Counted from the first letter of the stretch, positions 8,648 through 17,526 are shown. The stretch is 64,000 nucleotides of DNA from Allocatelliglobosispora scoriae (GCF_014204945.1 NZ_JACHMN010000003.1:558001-622000); one strand, 5' to 3'. Made by a program: numbers and translations. Notes: generated from the sequence alone by a model not told the origin.

Positions 8648-10017
8648 CAGGTCACGGCGCTGTTGATGGGACGGGCGGCGAGCACCTCGCGGGCGTGCGC
8701 CCGGCCGTGGCTGTAGGCGAACCAGCCGTCCGGCTCGGCGAGGTCGGCCTGGATCTCGCGCAGTGCGCAGGACCGGTCCGGCTCGGGCAGCTCGTCCAGC
8801 GCGTCGACCGCGTCGGCGGAGAGCGAGCTGAGCAGCTCCGGCCGGACATGGCGGTCGATGTCGGTCTGCGCGATCGTGGCGTCGGGGTTGATCAGGGCGA
8901 AGCCGAGCACGACGGCGATCGCGGCGCCGTAGATCGCCCGCGGCAGCCACAGGGCACGCATCGTGATGCCCGCGAGCACGATCAACGCGTACGCCAGCCC
9001 CACGAACACGATCACCGCCATCGCGGCGAGGCGTGCCCTGGTCAGCCCGTTGGTGTCGAGCTGGTCGAGGATCGTGCCGAACGCCACCCCGACGTGGAGC
9101 AGCACCCCGATGCAGAGCGGGCCGAGCACGAGGCGCAGCGTCATCTGCTGCGCCGTGGTGTCGCGGGGTGCGAACGTGGCGACCAGCGCGATCGCGACGG
9201 TGGCGACGCCGACCAGCACCACGAGACGCACGATGCCGCCGACGTAGATGACGGCGTGGGCGAGCACCACGAGGTCGAGCAGCGCGACCGGGACCACCCA
9301 GAACGGCGTACGCAGACCCCGGTGCACGGTCCACTGCGGGTTGACCCGGGGGCGGGTGGCGAGCACGAACATCCCGCCGATCGTGAGCGTGCCGACGACG
9401 AGGGCGATCAGCAGCCGCACCGGGTCGACGGCACCGATCGCCATCGCCGCGACGAGGGCGATCGCGGCGATCCCGGCGGCGATGAGCGACCCCATCTGCA
9501 CCGCGAACCCGCTGCCCTGCAACGCTCGTCGCCAGGCGGCGGCGATGCCGCGCAGGAACCACGGCCACTGCCGGACCCCGGCGATCCAGGTGGCGACGGA
9601 GCCGTGCAGCACTCCGGCGAAGGCGGAGCCACCGGCGAGCGCCATCGAACCGGTGAGCAGGGCGGCGACGAAGCAGACGGCGACGACCCAGCCCGCGTCG
9701 CGCTGGCTGCCGATGACGGTGAAGGCGATGCTGACCGTGGCGAGCAGCCACATCCGCAGGTCGCGCAGGCGCTCCATCCGGTCCTCGGTCCGGGGCAGCT
9801 GCCACACGCCGACCGTCAGCAGCCCGGCGAAGCAGACGATCTGGGCGATGATCGTGCCGATGCCCGGCTCGCGGCCGATGAGCATGGCCGCGACGATCGA
9901 GACGACGATGGCGAGCGTCACGCCGATCGACGGGGCGCGGGGGGCCGGTGCCGGCGGTGCCTCGATGGCGCGGTGGCGTGCGCTGGTCGGGCTGGCTTCG
10001 ACGGGTACCAACGTCAC
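8644..10017 (-). CDS. Polytopic membrane protein, DUF4153/DUF4173-like
   Basis: This integral membrane protein of about 457 residues has roughly 10-12 hydrophobic segments. It begins with a short Pro-rich cytoplasmic tail and ends with a soluble segment of about 90 residues. The NPDATIAQTDIDRH motif near residue 365 resembles the N-D-x-x-I-A-x-x-N-I-x-R motif of DUF4153/DUF4173 proteins, whose function is unknown. I prefer the GTG at 10017, which has GAGGAG 8 nt upstream, over a GTG at 10065. It lies between the P450 and the conservon and may be read from the P450 promoter (90-bp gap). Confidence 0.75.
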   Translation of the reverse strand: MTLVPVEASPTSARHRAIEAPPAPAPRAPSIGVTLAIVVSIVAAMLIGREPGIGTIIAQIVCFAGLLTVGVWQLPRTEDRMERLRDLRMWLLATVSIAFTVIGSQRDAGWVVAVCFVAALLTGSMALAGGSAFAGVLHGSVATWIAGVRQWPWFLRGIAAAWRRALQGSGFAVQMGSLIAAGIAAIALVAAMAIGAVDPVRLLIALVVGTLTIGGMFVLATRPRVNPQWTVHRGLRTPFWVVPVALLDLVVLAHAVIYVGGIVRLVVLVGVATVAIALVATFAPRDTTAQQMTLRLVLGPLCIGVLLHVGVAFGTILDQLDTNGLTRARLAAMAVIVFVGLAYALIVLAGITMRALWLPRAIYGAAIAVVLGFALINPDATIAQTDIDRHVRPELLSSLSADAVDALDELPEPDRSCALREIQADLAEPDGWFAYSHGRAHAREVLAARPINSAVTC

Positions 10018-10107
10018 CGTGATCTCCTCGGTTGCGCCATCAGGGCGAGAGGGATCCTGCCACACAACCAGGTGGCTCCGGGATCGGCGAATGGCCGGTC
10101 TGCGGAG

Positions 10108-11256
10108 CTATTGCCGGCCGATCACGAACGTGTCGGGCATCCGGAAGCTGAGGTTGTCGGGGCACCACGGCGCGCGGAGCACCCGGGCCTGCCGCAGCAG
10201 CGGTGCCGTCCCGGCGACCACGACCGCGGCCTCCATTCTGGAGAGTTGGGCGCCGATGCAGCGGTGGGCGCCCGCCCCGAAGGCGAGGTGCTTGCGGGAG
10301 CCGCGCTGGCCGGGGACGAGCTCGTCGGGGAAGTCGACGACGTCCCGCCCCGCCTGGGCCAGCCAGAGCACGATCGGCGCCCCGGCCGGGATCGCGACGC
10401 CGTCGAGCGCGGTGTCGGCGGCGGCGACCCGGCGCCAGGTCGGGATGGGCGGCACCAGGCGCAGGCCCTCCTCCACCACGTCGTCCACGTCGACGGTGCC
10501 CGCGATCAGGCCGTCGAGGATCTCCGGCGAGCCGGTGAGCCGGTGCATCAGCAGGGTCAGGAACTGCGAGGTCGTCTCCTGCCCGGCGACGAGCAGGAAG
10601 AACAGGGCCGCGACGACGAGGTCGGGGCTGCCGAGCTCGCGCAGCTCGGCGACCATGCCGATGCCGGTCGCGGCGTGCCGGCGCAGCGCCGCGTGATAGG
10701 GGCCGACGATCCCGGCGAGCTCGACCTGGCGGTCGGTGTCGACGGGTGCCCAGAAGAGTTCGAGGGCGGCCCGGGAGAACTCCTTGACGACCCGCACCTC
10801 GTGGTCGGGGAGGTCGACGAGGCGGGCGAGCACGAGTAGGGGCAGGTCGGCGGCGAGGTCGGCGTAGAGGTCGACGGGCTCGCCCCGCTCCAGCGCGGCG
10901 GTCAGGATCACGACCCGGTCGCGGACGACCTCGGCGAGCCAGTCGCGCTGCTCGGCGACCCGGTCCGGGTGCAGTGCCCGGGCGGTGATCTCGCGGATCG
11001 CCGGGTGCGACGGGGTGCCGTTGTTGGCGAGGGTCGGCGGGAGGCGGAAGCCGTGCGCGGTGAGGACCCGCAGCGCCGCCACCGGGATCGGCGTCATCGC
11101 GTCGAGGGCGTTGTCGGGCCGGAAGAGCTCCGGATCGGCGAGCACCTGCCGGACCAGCCGATGCGAGCTGACGAGCACGTGAGGGCGGCCCAGATGGTCG
11201 GTCTGCACCCCGATCGCCGGGGCGTCCCCGATCTCCTCCCAGGTCCGAAACAGCAC
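10108..11256 (-). CDS. Cytochrome P450
   Basis: This is a soluble bacterial P450 monooxygenase of 382 residues. The haem loop FGAGAHRCIGAQLSRME carries the Cys ligand, and the I-helix motif LVAGQETTS has the conserved acid/Thr region shifted to Q-E-T-T. The K-helix ExxR is EEGLRLVPP, and the meander follows. Streptomyces conservons often carry P450 genes next to the GTPase, so proximity to the conservon is suggestive, although this gene is on the opposite strand. The start is GTG at 11256, 6 nt after TAGGCT, so it is probably leaderless. Substrate unknown. Confidence 0.93.
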   Translation of the reverse strand: MLFRTWEEIGDAPAIGVQTDHLGRPHVLVSSHRLVRQVLADPELFRPDNALDAMTPIPVAALRVLTAHGFRLPPTLANNGTPSHPAIREITARALHPDRVAEQRDWLAEVVRDRVVILTAALERGEPVDLYADLAADLPLLVLARLVDLPDHEVRVVKEFSRAALELFWAPVDTDRQVELAGIVGPYHAALRRHAATGIGMVAELRELGSPDLVVAALFFLLVAGQETTSQFLTLLMHRLTGSPEILDGLIAGTVDVDDVVEEGLRLVPPIPTWRRVAAADTALDGVAIPAGAPIVLWLAQAGRDVVDFPDELVPGQRGSRKHLAFGAGAHRCIGAQLSRMEAAVVVAGTAPLLRQARVLRAPWCPDNLSFRMPDTFVIGRQ

Positions 11257-11262
11257 GTCGCG

Positions 11263-11268
11263 AGCCTA
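11263..11268 (-). promoter_or_regulatory. Leaderless -10 box of the P450 gene
   Basis: TAGGCT on the minus strand lies exactly 6 nt before the GTG start. Confidence 0.6.
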
Positions 11269-11293
11269 CCCTGGCTCGGATCCGCGCTCCGCG

Positions 11294-11340
11294 TTGACAT
11301 CGGGCGACGCAGTCAGTTAACTGAGCGATCAGTCAGTAAG
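11294..11340 (+). promoter_or_regulatory. Sigma-70-type promoter with overlapping operator-like dyad
   Basis: TTGACA (11294-11299) is followed after 17 bp by TTAACT (11317-11322), a near-consensus housekeeping promoter. The -10 region overlaps the palindrome CAGTTAACTG and the dyad ACTGAGCGATCAGT, followed by CAGTAAGGTCAGTAGGG. The repeated CAGT/ACTG half-sites resemble TetR-type operators found before acyl-CoA dehydrogenase genes. Confidence 0.65.
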
Positions 11341-11361
11341 GTCAGTAGGGAGAGCCACGCC

Positions 11362-12519
11362 ATGCAGCTGCCGGTGGAGCTGGTGCCGCTCAGCGACGAG
11401 CAGCGCGGTCTGATCGACCTCTGCCGGGACTTCGGCGAGCGGGAGATCCGCCCGGCGGCCCGCGCCGTCGACGAGGCCGACATCGAGGTGCCCTGGGACC
11501 TGTGGCGGGCGGCGGCCACGGTCGGCATCACCGACTTCATGCTCCCGGCGGAGCTGGGCGGCGGCGGTTTCACCGACGTCTTCACCCAGTGCCTCGTCCA
11601 GGAGGAGCTCGGCGCCGCCGACGCCGCGATCGGCAACCTGCTCACCGCCAACGGCTTCTTCGCCGACCCGGTGCTCGAGCTCGGCAGCCCCGACCAGCGG
11701 GAACGCTGGCTGCGCCCGCTCACCGGCGCCGACCCGCCGATGACCGCGCTCGCCGTGACCGAGCCCGGGGTCGGCTCGGACGCGGCGGCGATCACCACCC
11801 GGGCGGTGCGGGTCGACGGCGGATACCGCCTCACCGGGCAGAAGGCGTGGATCTCCAACGGCGGCGTCGCCGAGCAGTACGTCATCTTCGCGACCATCGA
11901 CCCCGCACTGCGCAGCCGGGGCGTCACCGCGTTCCTGCTGCGCAAGGACGCCGACGGGCTCGGCTTCGGCGAGCCGATGCGCAAGATGGGCCAGCGCGCC
12001 ATCCGCAACACCGAGATCTTCCTCGACGGCGTCTTCGTCCCCGACTCCGACCGGCTCGGCGACGAGGGGCGCGGATTCCACGGCCTGATGCGTACCTTCG
12101 ACATCTCGCGCACCGTCCTCGCCGCCTCCGCGACCGGGCTCGCCCGCGCCTGCCTCACCGAGGCGGTCGCCTACGCGAAGCAGCGGGAGCAGTTCGGCAA
12201 GCCGATCATCGAGCACCAGGCGGTGGCGTTCCGGCTCGCCGACATGGCCACCCGGATCGAGGCGTCCCGGCTGCTCACCTGGCGCGCGGCGAAGCGGCTC
12301 GACGCCGGGCTCCCCGCCGCCACCGAGTCGGCGATGGCGAAGCTCACCGCGAGCGAGACCGCGATGTTCTGCTCCTGGGCCGCCGTGCAGACCCTCGGCG
12401 GGTGGGGCTACTCCCGGGAGTTCCTGGTGGAGAAGTGGATGCGCGACGCCAAGCTGGAGGAGATCGAGGAGGGCACCTCGGACATCCAGCGGATCATCAT
12501 CTCGCGAGGGCTGTCATGA
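11362..12519 (+). CDS. Acyl-CoA dehydrogenase
   Basis: This FAD enzyme introduces an alpha-beta double bond into an acyl-CoA. It has 385 residues, the usual length. Signatures are MTALAVTEPGVGSDAA (flavin/substrate region), GQKAWISNGG, the C-terminal QTLGGWGYSREFLVEKWMRD and EGTSDIQRIIISRGL. The Glu in LEEIEEGTSDIQ is at the place of the catalytic base in medium-chain-type enzymes. The ATG at 11362 has GGGAG upstream and follows a strong promoter. It overlaps the next gene by ATGA and heads a four-gene catabolic operon. Confidence 0.93.
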   Translation: MQLPVELVPLSDEQRGLIDLCRDFGEREIRPAARAVDEADIEVPWDLWRAAATVGITDFMLPAELGGGGFTDVFTQCLVQEELGAADAAIGNLLTANGFFADPVLELGSPDQRERWLRPLTGADPPMTALAVTEPGVGSDAAAITTRAVRVDGGYRLTGQKAWISNGGVAEQYVIFATIDPALRSRGVTAFLLRKDADGLGFGEPMRKMGQRAIRNTEIFLDGVFVPDSDRLGDEGRGFHGLMRTFDISRTVLAASATGLARACLTEAVAYAKQREQFGKPIIEHQAVAFRLADMATRIEASRLLTWRAAKRLDAGLPAATESAMAKLTASETAMFCSWAAVQTLGGWGYSREFLVEKWMRDAKLEEIEEGTSDIQRIIISRGLS

Positions 12520-14618
12520 GGCCGATCGGCTCGCTCTTCAACCCGTCGTCCGTCGCGGTGATCGGTGCCTCGCAACGGCCCGGCAGCTGGGGGAACCAGC
12601 TCGCCCGCGGTGCGCTGCGGGGCCGACACCGGCGCGAGGTCGTGCTGGTGAACCCGCGTGGCGGGCAGCTCGACGGGCACCAGTTCACCACGGCGCTCGG
12701 CGGGGAGGTGGAGCTCGCCGTGGTCGCCGTACCCCCGGATGGTTTTGAATCCGCGGTCGACGCCGCGCTGAGCGCGCACGCGCGGGCGATCGTGGGAGTG
12801 ACCACCGGGCTCGCGGCGGAGGCCGTGACGCGGGTCGCCGACGCGTGCCGCGCGGCCGGTGCGGTGCTGCTGGGGCCGAACTGCATGGGGGTCGCCGACG
12901 CGGACGCGGAGCTGAGCCTGCTCTGGGGCGAGCTGCCCGGCGGAGATGTCACGCTGCTGTCGCAGAGCGGCAACCTCTCGCTGGAGCTCGGTGCGATCGC
13001 CCGGCGGGCGGGGCTGGGGTTCCGGCGCTTCGCGTCGCTGGGGGACTGCGCCGATCTCGGCCCCGCCGACCTGCTGGAGCACGTGGGCAGGGCGCCGGTG
13101 GTGGCGCTCTACCTGGAGCAGCTCGGCGATGCCCGGGCGCTGCTGCGCGCGGCGGCGGCGCTCGTCGACGAGGGGCGGCACGTGGTGCTGCTCGCGGCGG
13201 GGCGATCGACCGTGGGTGCCGCCGCGGCCGCGTCGCACACCGGGGCGCTCGCCTCCGACCACGCGATCCTGCGGTCGGCGGCGCGCGATGCCGGGGTGCA
13301 GCTGGTCCGGACGCCGACCGAGCTGATCGAGGCCACCCGCCTGCGCCGGGCCGGAAGCATCGCGCGCCCGGCGCCACGATCGCCGCAACTCTTCAAGAGT
13401 TGGTCCCATGAGCCGCGGCCCGTGCTCGGCGTCGTCGCCGACGGCGGCGGGCACGGGGTGATCGCGGCCGACCTCGCCGCCGATCTCGGGCTCGGCGTCG
13501 CACCGCCGGTCGACCTGGCCGGAGCGGGGGAGCGGGACCTGCGCAGTTACGCCCGCGCCGTCGCCGCGCTCGCCGCCGAGATCGACATCGTGCTGCTCTC
13601 GGGCTACTTCGGCGGCTACTGCGTCGACGAGCCCGCGCTCGCGGAGCAGGAGGCGTCGGTCGCCGACGAGCTCGCCGCGATCGGCAACGTCGTCGTGCAC
13701 AGCATGGCCGGGAGCACCGCCACCACGCAGCGGCTGGTCGCGGCCGGCGTACCGGTCTGGTCGGCGGTGGAGCACGCGGTCGCGGCCGTGGCGCACCTCG
13801 CCGCGACGCGCCGGCCCGTGCCGCCGGCGGGTACGGGCGATGAGGCGGTGCCGGGCGGCGAACCCTACTGGTGGGGGCGGTTCCTGCTGCCCAAGGTCGG
13901 TTTCCCGCCCGCGTTGGAGGTGATCAACCGGCAGGCCGCGCTCGCGGCGGCGGAGCTGCTCGGCTACCCGGTCGCCTGCAAACGGCTCGGCGCCGCGCAC
14001 AAGTCCGACGACGGCGGCGTCGTGCTCGGCATCGGCGACCCGCTGGAGCTCTTCGCGACGGTCCCGGCCGCGCCGACCGGCGTCAGCTATGCGATCGAGA
14101 CGATGGTCGGCGCCCCCGGCGTCGAGATGATCGTCGGCACCCGCCGCGACCCCTCCTTCGGCCCGGTGGTCCTGGTCGGGCTGGGTGGGATCCGGGCCGA
14201 ACTACTCGCCGACGCCGCCGTAGCACTGGCCCCGGTGGACCACACCGCCGCCCTCGCGATGATCGACTCACTGCGCGGGGCCCCACTGCTGCGGGGCCAC
14301 CGCGGTTCGCCACCGCTCGCCGTCGACGCGCTCGCCGACGCCATCGTCGCCGTCTCCGAGCTGCTCATCCGCTGCCCCGGTCTGGATTCGCTGGAACTCA
14401 ACCCGGTCCTGGTCACCGAGCAGGCCGCCATCGCCCTCGACTGCGCAGCCGAAGCAGCTCCAGCGGCTCCCGCGACCGAATCCGGCCGAGCGACCGCGAC
14501 CGAATCCGGCCGAGCGACCGCGACCGGAACCGGCCGAGCGACCGGGACCGGCCGAGCGGCCGCGACCGGGACCGGTCGAGCCGGCGTGGGTCTGGACCCC
14601 TGGGAGGCGCCCCGATGA
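12516..14618 (+). CDS. Acyl-CoA synthetase (ADP-forming) family protein
   Basis: This single-chain protein resembles NDP-forming acyl-CoA synthetase. It has a CoA-binding Rossmann domain (NPSSVAVIGASQRPGSWGNQ, residues 10-130), succinyl-CoA-ligase-like domains (LLGPNCMG, LSQSGNLSLE; the active-site His is probably in SHTGALASD) and a C-terminal ATP-grasp domain (PVACKRLGAAHKSDDGGV and GTRRDPSFGPVVLVGLGG). A copy of the dispersed palindrome lies in frame near residues 288-297 and encodes SPQLFKSWS at a domain junction. The last 40 residues are a Thr/Ala/Gly/Arg repeat. It probably ligates a carboxylate to CoA for the preceding dehydrogenase. Confidence 0.85.
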   Translation: MRPIGSLFNPSSVAVIGASQRPGSWGNQLARGALRGRHRREVVLVNPRGGQLDGHQFTTALGGEVELAVVAVPPDGFESAVDAALSAHARAIVGVTTGLAAEAVTRVADACRAAGAVLLGPNCMGVADADAELSLLWGELPGGDVTLLSQSGNLSLELGAIARRAGLGFRRFASLGDCADLGPADLLEHVGRAPVVALYLEQLGDARALLRAAAALVDEGRHVVLLAAGRSTVGAAAAASHTGALASDHAILRSAARDAGVQLVRTPTELIEATRLRRAGSIARPAPRSPQLFKSWSHEPRPVLGVVADGGGHGVIAADLAADLGLGVAPPVDLAGAGERDLRSYARAVAALAAEIDIVLLSGYFGGYCVDEPALAEQEASVADELAAIGNVVVHSMAGSTATTQRLVAAGVPVWSAVEHAVAAVAHLAATRRPVPPAGTGDEAVPGGEPYWWGRFLLPKVGFPPALEVINRQAALAAAELLGYPVACKRLGAAHKSDDGGVVLGIGDPLELFATVPAAPTGVSYAIETMVGAPGVEMIVGTRRDPSFGPVVLVGLGGIRAELLADAAVALAPVDHTAALAMIDSLRGAPLLRGHRGSPPLAVDALADAIVAVSELLIRCPGLDSLELNPVLVTEQAAIALDCAAEAAPAAPATESGRATATESGRATATGTGRATGTGRAAATGTGRAGVGLDPWEAPR
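13378..13406 (+). repeat. Dispersed palindromic repeat (family A) inside a coding sequence
   Basis: GATCGCCGCAACTCTTCAAG followed by AGTTGGTCC matches the intergenic copies elsewhere in the window. It keeps the reading frame of the CoA ligase gene. Confidence 0.9.
14466..14584 (+). repeat. 18-bp-type tandem repeat encoding the ligase tail
   Basis: CGACCGAATCCGGCCGAG-like units recur with variations and encode repeated Ala-Thr-Ala-Thr-Glu/Gly-Ser/Thr-Gly-Arg blocks. Confidence 0.8.
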
Positions 14619-16204
14619 CTCTCCGCACCGGCGGCGAGGTGCTCGTCCGCAGCCTGGTCCGGCACGGCGTGACCACGATCTTCGGCATCCCGGGCAGCCA
14701 CAACCTGGAGATCTACCGCCACCTCGCCGCGCACGGCATCCAGCACATCACCCCCCGCCACGAGCAGGGCGCCGGCTACGCCGCCGACGGCTATGCCCGA
14801 ACCTCCGGCCGACCCGGCATCGCCCTGGTCACCAGCGGCCCGGCCGCCCTCAACGCCGCCGCAGCCCTCGGGCAGTCCTATTCGGACTCCATCCCCACCC
14901 TGCTCATCGCCCCCGGCATGCCCCGCAACCACGCCCACCACGGCCTTCTGCACGAGACCCGCGACCAGCGCGCCGTCTTCGCGGGCATCGTCGGCGAGCT
15001 CGCCTACCGGGTCCACCACCACGGCGAACTCACCGAGGTGATCGCCGAGATCTTCGCCGGCTTCACCTCCGGCCGCCCCCGCCCCGCCTACCTGGAGATC
15101 CCCCTGGACCTCCTGTCGCTGGCGGCGGATACCAGGATCGTCGATCCGCTGCGGGTCAGCAGGCCCCAACCCGACCCCGGCCAGGTGGTCGAGGCCGCCC
15201 GCCTCCTGGCTCGGGCGCAGCGCCCCGGCCTCCTGGTGGGCGGCGGCGCCAAAGAGGCGTTCCACGAGGTCAAAACCCTGGCGGAACACCTCCGGGCAGG
15301 CGTGCTCACCACCACCAACGGCAAGGGGATCCTGTCCGAGGAGCACCCCCTCTCGCTGGGGGCGGCCCTGCACCTCCCCGCAGCCACCGACTGGTTGTCG
15401 ACCCGCGACGTGCTGCTGATAGCCGGCTCGGAGCTGGCCCCCACGGACTTCTGGAACGGCCCGCCAACCTGGCCGCCGACCGTGATCCGCATCGACATCG
15501 ACCCCGCGCAGCTCCTGGTCAACGCGCGCCCGACACTGGCCGTCTGCGCGGATGCACGACCCGCGCTGGCGGGGGTGCGGCAACTTCTGCAAGCATCCAG
15601 CGAGGCGCCGCTTGCACACGTCGGCTCACCCCCGCCTGGAGCGCAGCACCGCGAAGAGCTCAAACGGCAGCGACAGGAGGAAGGAGCACGCTGGCTCCCC
15701 TGGCTCGACGCGCTGGCGAAGGCGACACCGAGGAACACCATCGTCACCGCGGACAACGCCATGGCCGGCTACTACGGCGCCCTGGGCAACCTGCCCAGCC
15801 ACGAACCCGGCAGCTTCGCCTTCCCCACCGGCTTCGGCACCCTCGGCTACGCCCTGCCCGCCGCCATCGGCGCCAAGGCCGCGCAGCCCGACCGCCCGGT
15901 GGTCGCGCTCAGCGGCGACGGCGGCCTCATGTTCAGCTGCCAGGAGATCGCGACCGCGGCGAGCGCCGGCCTGTCACTGCCCGTCGTGGTCTTCGTCAAC
16001 GGGGGGTACGGGGAGATCCGCGCCGAGATGGCGGAGGCCGGGATCGGGCCGATCGCCGTCGACCTGCCCGTACCGGACTTCGCCGCCCTCGCCGTGGCCC
16101 TCGGCGGCCGTGGCGTCGACATCGCGACCCCCGACGAACTCGGGCCCGCGATCGCCGGGGCGCTCGCCCACCCCGGTCCGACCCTGCTGATGGTGGTGGA
16201 GTGA
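14615..16204 (+). CDS. ThDP-dependent 2-oxoacid decarboxylase, possibly 5-guanidino-2-oxopentanoate type
   Basis: This enzyme of the acetolactate synthase/decarboxylase superfamily has 529 residues in three domains. The N-terminal Glu that activates ThDP is in PRHEQGAGYAADGYAR. The ThDP/magnesium motif is GDGGLMFSCQEIATAASAG ending in VFVNGGYGEI. FPTGFGTLGYALPAAIGAK precedes it. Overall shape resembles AruI-like 2-ketoarginine decarboxylases, but substrate cannot be fixed from sequence. It overlaps both neighbours by a few bases, and the adjacent amino-acid dehydrogenase could supply its 2-oxoacid. Confidence 0.85.
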   Translation: MTLRTGGEVLVRSLVRHGVTTIFGIPGSHNLEIYRHLAAHGIQHITPRHEQGAGYAADGYARTSGRPGIALVTSGPAALNAAAALGQSYSDSIPTLLIAPGMPRNHAHHGLLHETRDQRAVFAGIVGELAYRVHHHGELTEVIAEIFAGFTSGRPRPAYLEIPLDLLSLAADTRIVDPLRVSRPQPDPGQVVEAARLLARAQRPGLLVGGGAKEAFHEVKTLAEHLRAGVLTTTNGKGILSEEHPLSLGAALHLPAATDWLSTRDVLLIAGSELAPTDFWNGPPTWPPTVIRIDIDPAQLLVNARPTLAVCADARPALAGVRQLLQASSEAPLAHVGSPPPGAQHREELKRQRQEEGARWLPWLDALAKATPRNTIVTADNAMAGYYGALGNLPSHEPGSFAFPTGFGTLGYALPAAIGAKAAQPDRPVVALSGDGGLMFSCQEIATAASAGLSLPVVVFVNGGYGEIRAEMAEAGIGPIAVDLPVPDFAALAVALGGRGVDIATPDELGPAIAGALAHPGPTLLMVVE

Positions 16205-17349
16205 TGGCGTCCTACCTGGAGGTCACCTGGACCGACGAGCCCACCGGCTGCCGCGGCTATCTGGTGATCGACCGGCTGCGTCAGGGCGCCTCCAGCGGCG
16301 GCCTGCGGATGCGGGAGGGCTGCACGCTCGACGAGGTACGCGACCTCGCCCGCGGCATGACCCTCAAGGAGGCGGCCGTCCGGGTGCCGGGGGACCGTTA
16401 CCAGCCCTTCGGCGGGGGCAAGGGCGGCATCGACTGCTCGCCGCACCACCCCGACGCGAGGGGCGTGCTGAAGCGCTATGTGGCCGCGATGAAGCCGCTG
16501 CTGGAGACGGTCTGGTCGACGGGGGAGGACCTCGGCGTACGCCAGGATGTGCTCGACGAGATCGCCGCCGAGCTGGGCCTGCGGTCGACGATCGAGGCGG
16601 CGCTGCGGTTGCTGCCGGACCCCGAGGCGTCGTTGGCCCAGGTCAAGGCGGGTTTCGCGGTCGACGTCGACGGGGTGAGCCTCGCGGACCTCGTCGGCGG
16701 TTACGGCGTCGCCATCGCCGCGCTGACCGGCGCCGCCCGTGTCTTCCCCGGCCGGGACGACCTGCGCGCGGTGATCCAGGGCTTCGGCTCGATGGGTGGC
16801 GCCACCGCTCGCTACCTGGCCCGATCCGGGGTCAGCGTGGTCGGGATCGCCGACGCGGACGGGCTCGTCGTCAACCCGCACGGGCTGGACGTGGAGAAGC
16901 TGCTGCGTACCCGCGACGCCTTCGGCCGCCTGGACCGCTCGATGCTGGCCGGTGGCGACCGGGTGCTGCCGCGCGAGGCGTGGCTCGAGGTCGATGCGGA
17001 GCTGCTCGTCCCGGCGGCGGTCTCCTACGCGTTGACGGCGGCGAACGCCGACCGGGTCCGGGCGCGACTGGTGGTCGAGGCGGCGAACGTGGCGACGACA
17101 CCGGACGCCGAGGCCGCCCTGCATGCCCGGGGTGTCGTGGTGGTCCCGGACTTCGTCGCCAACGTCGCGACGAACGCCTGGTGGTGGTGGACGCTCTTCG
17201 GCGACATCGAGCCGACGGCACCGGCTGCCTTCACCAAGATCTCCCAGGTCATCAGCACCCTCACCGCTGAGGTCCTGTCGACCGCCGCCACCACCGGCAC
17301 CACCCCCCGAGCAGCCGCCACCCGAATAGCCGCCACCCGCCTGTCCTGA
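16204..17349 (+). CDS. Glu/Leu/Phe/Val dehydrogenase family protein
   Basis: This NAD(P)-dependent amino-acid dehydrogenase would oxidatively deaminate an amino acid to its 2-oxoacid. The Lys-containing glycine-rich motif is FGGGKGGIDCSPH near residues 70-80. TGEDLGVRQD and the Rossmann segment VIQGFGSMGGATARYLA near residues 195-211 are conserved, as is VVEAANVATTPDAEAAL. The 381-residue length fits. The ATG at 16204 overlaps the decarboxylase stop by one base (TGATG); a GTG at 16201 is also possible. It is the last gene of the operon and is followed by a large hairpin. Confidence 0.9.
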   Translation: MASYLEVTWTDEPTGCRGYLVIDRLRQGASSGGLRMREGCTLDEVRDLARGMTLKEAAVRVPGDRYQPFGGGKGGIDCSPHHPDARGVLKRYVAAMKPLLETVWSTGEDLGVRQDVLDEIAAELGLRSTIEAALRLLPDPEASLAQVKAGFAVDVDGVSLADLVGGYGVAIAALTGAARVFPGRDDLRAVIQGFGSMGGATARYLARSGVSVVGIADADGLVVNPHGLDVEKLLRTRDAFGRLDRSMLAGGDRVLPREAWLEVDAELLVPAAVSYALTAANADRVRARLVVEAANVATTPDAEAALHARGVVVVPDFVANVATNAWWWWTLFGDIEPTAPAAFTKISQVISTLTAEVLSTAATTGTTPRAAATRIAATRLS

Positions 17350-17350
17350 C

Positions 17351-17432
17351 CCATGATCATTACGTTTTGCAGCAAAGCGTGGCCATTTCGCTCCGCGAGG
17401 CCACGCTTTGCTGCAAAACGTAACGATCATGG
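17351..17432. repeat. Large inverted repeat, family B (TTTTGCAGCAAA type); likely terminator
   Basis: Two 34-bp arms (17351-17384 and 17399-17432) differ at one position and flank a 14-nt loop. Each arm contains GTTTTGCAGCAAAGCGTGG. The hairpin lies directly after the catabolic operon. A related element occurs at 34300-34363. Confidence 0.85.
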
Positions 17433-17475
17433 CCACGCGGCGCCCGACGCCGCGGAGCCCGACGCTGCGGGCCGC

Positions 17476-17506
17476 AAGATCGGCGCAACTCTTGAAGAGT
17501 TGGTCC
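17476..17506 (+). repeat. Family A palindromic repeat
   Basis: AAGATCGGCGCAACTCTTGA then AGAGTTGGTCC. One copy, between the family B hairpin and the next gene. Confidence 0.85.
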
Positions 17507-17526
17507 GAAAGGGGCCTCGACGTGCC

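Noticed and set aside
1-11256. A TxtD/TxtE-like NOS plus nitrating P450 cluster
   Set aside because: The P450 is about 8.5 kb away, with the biotin and conservon genes between, and has no visible tryptophan-nitrating signature or nearby peptide synthetase.
13871-14614. N-terminal extension of the decarboxylase
   Set aside because: The upstream part is a shifted frame of the CoA ligase; the ATG at 14615 overlaps its stop and begins the conserved domain.
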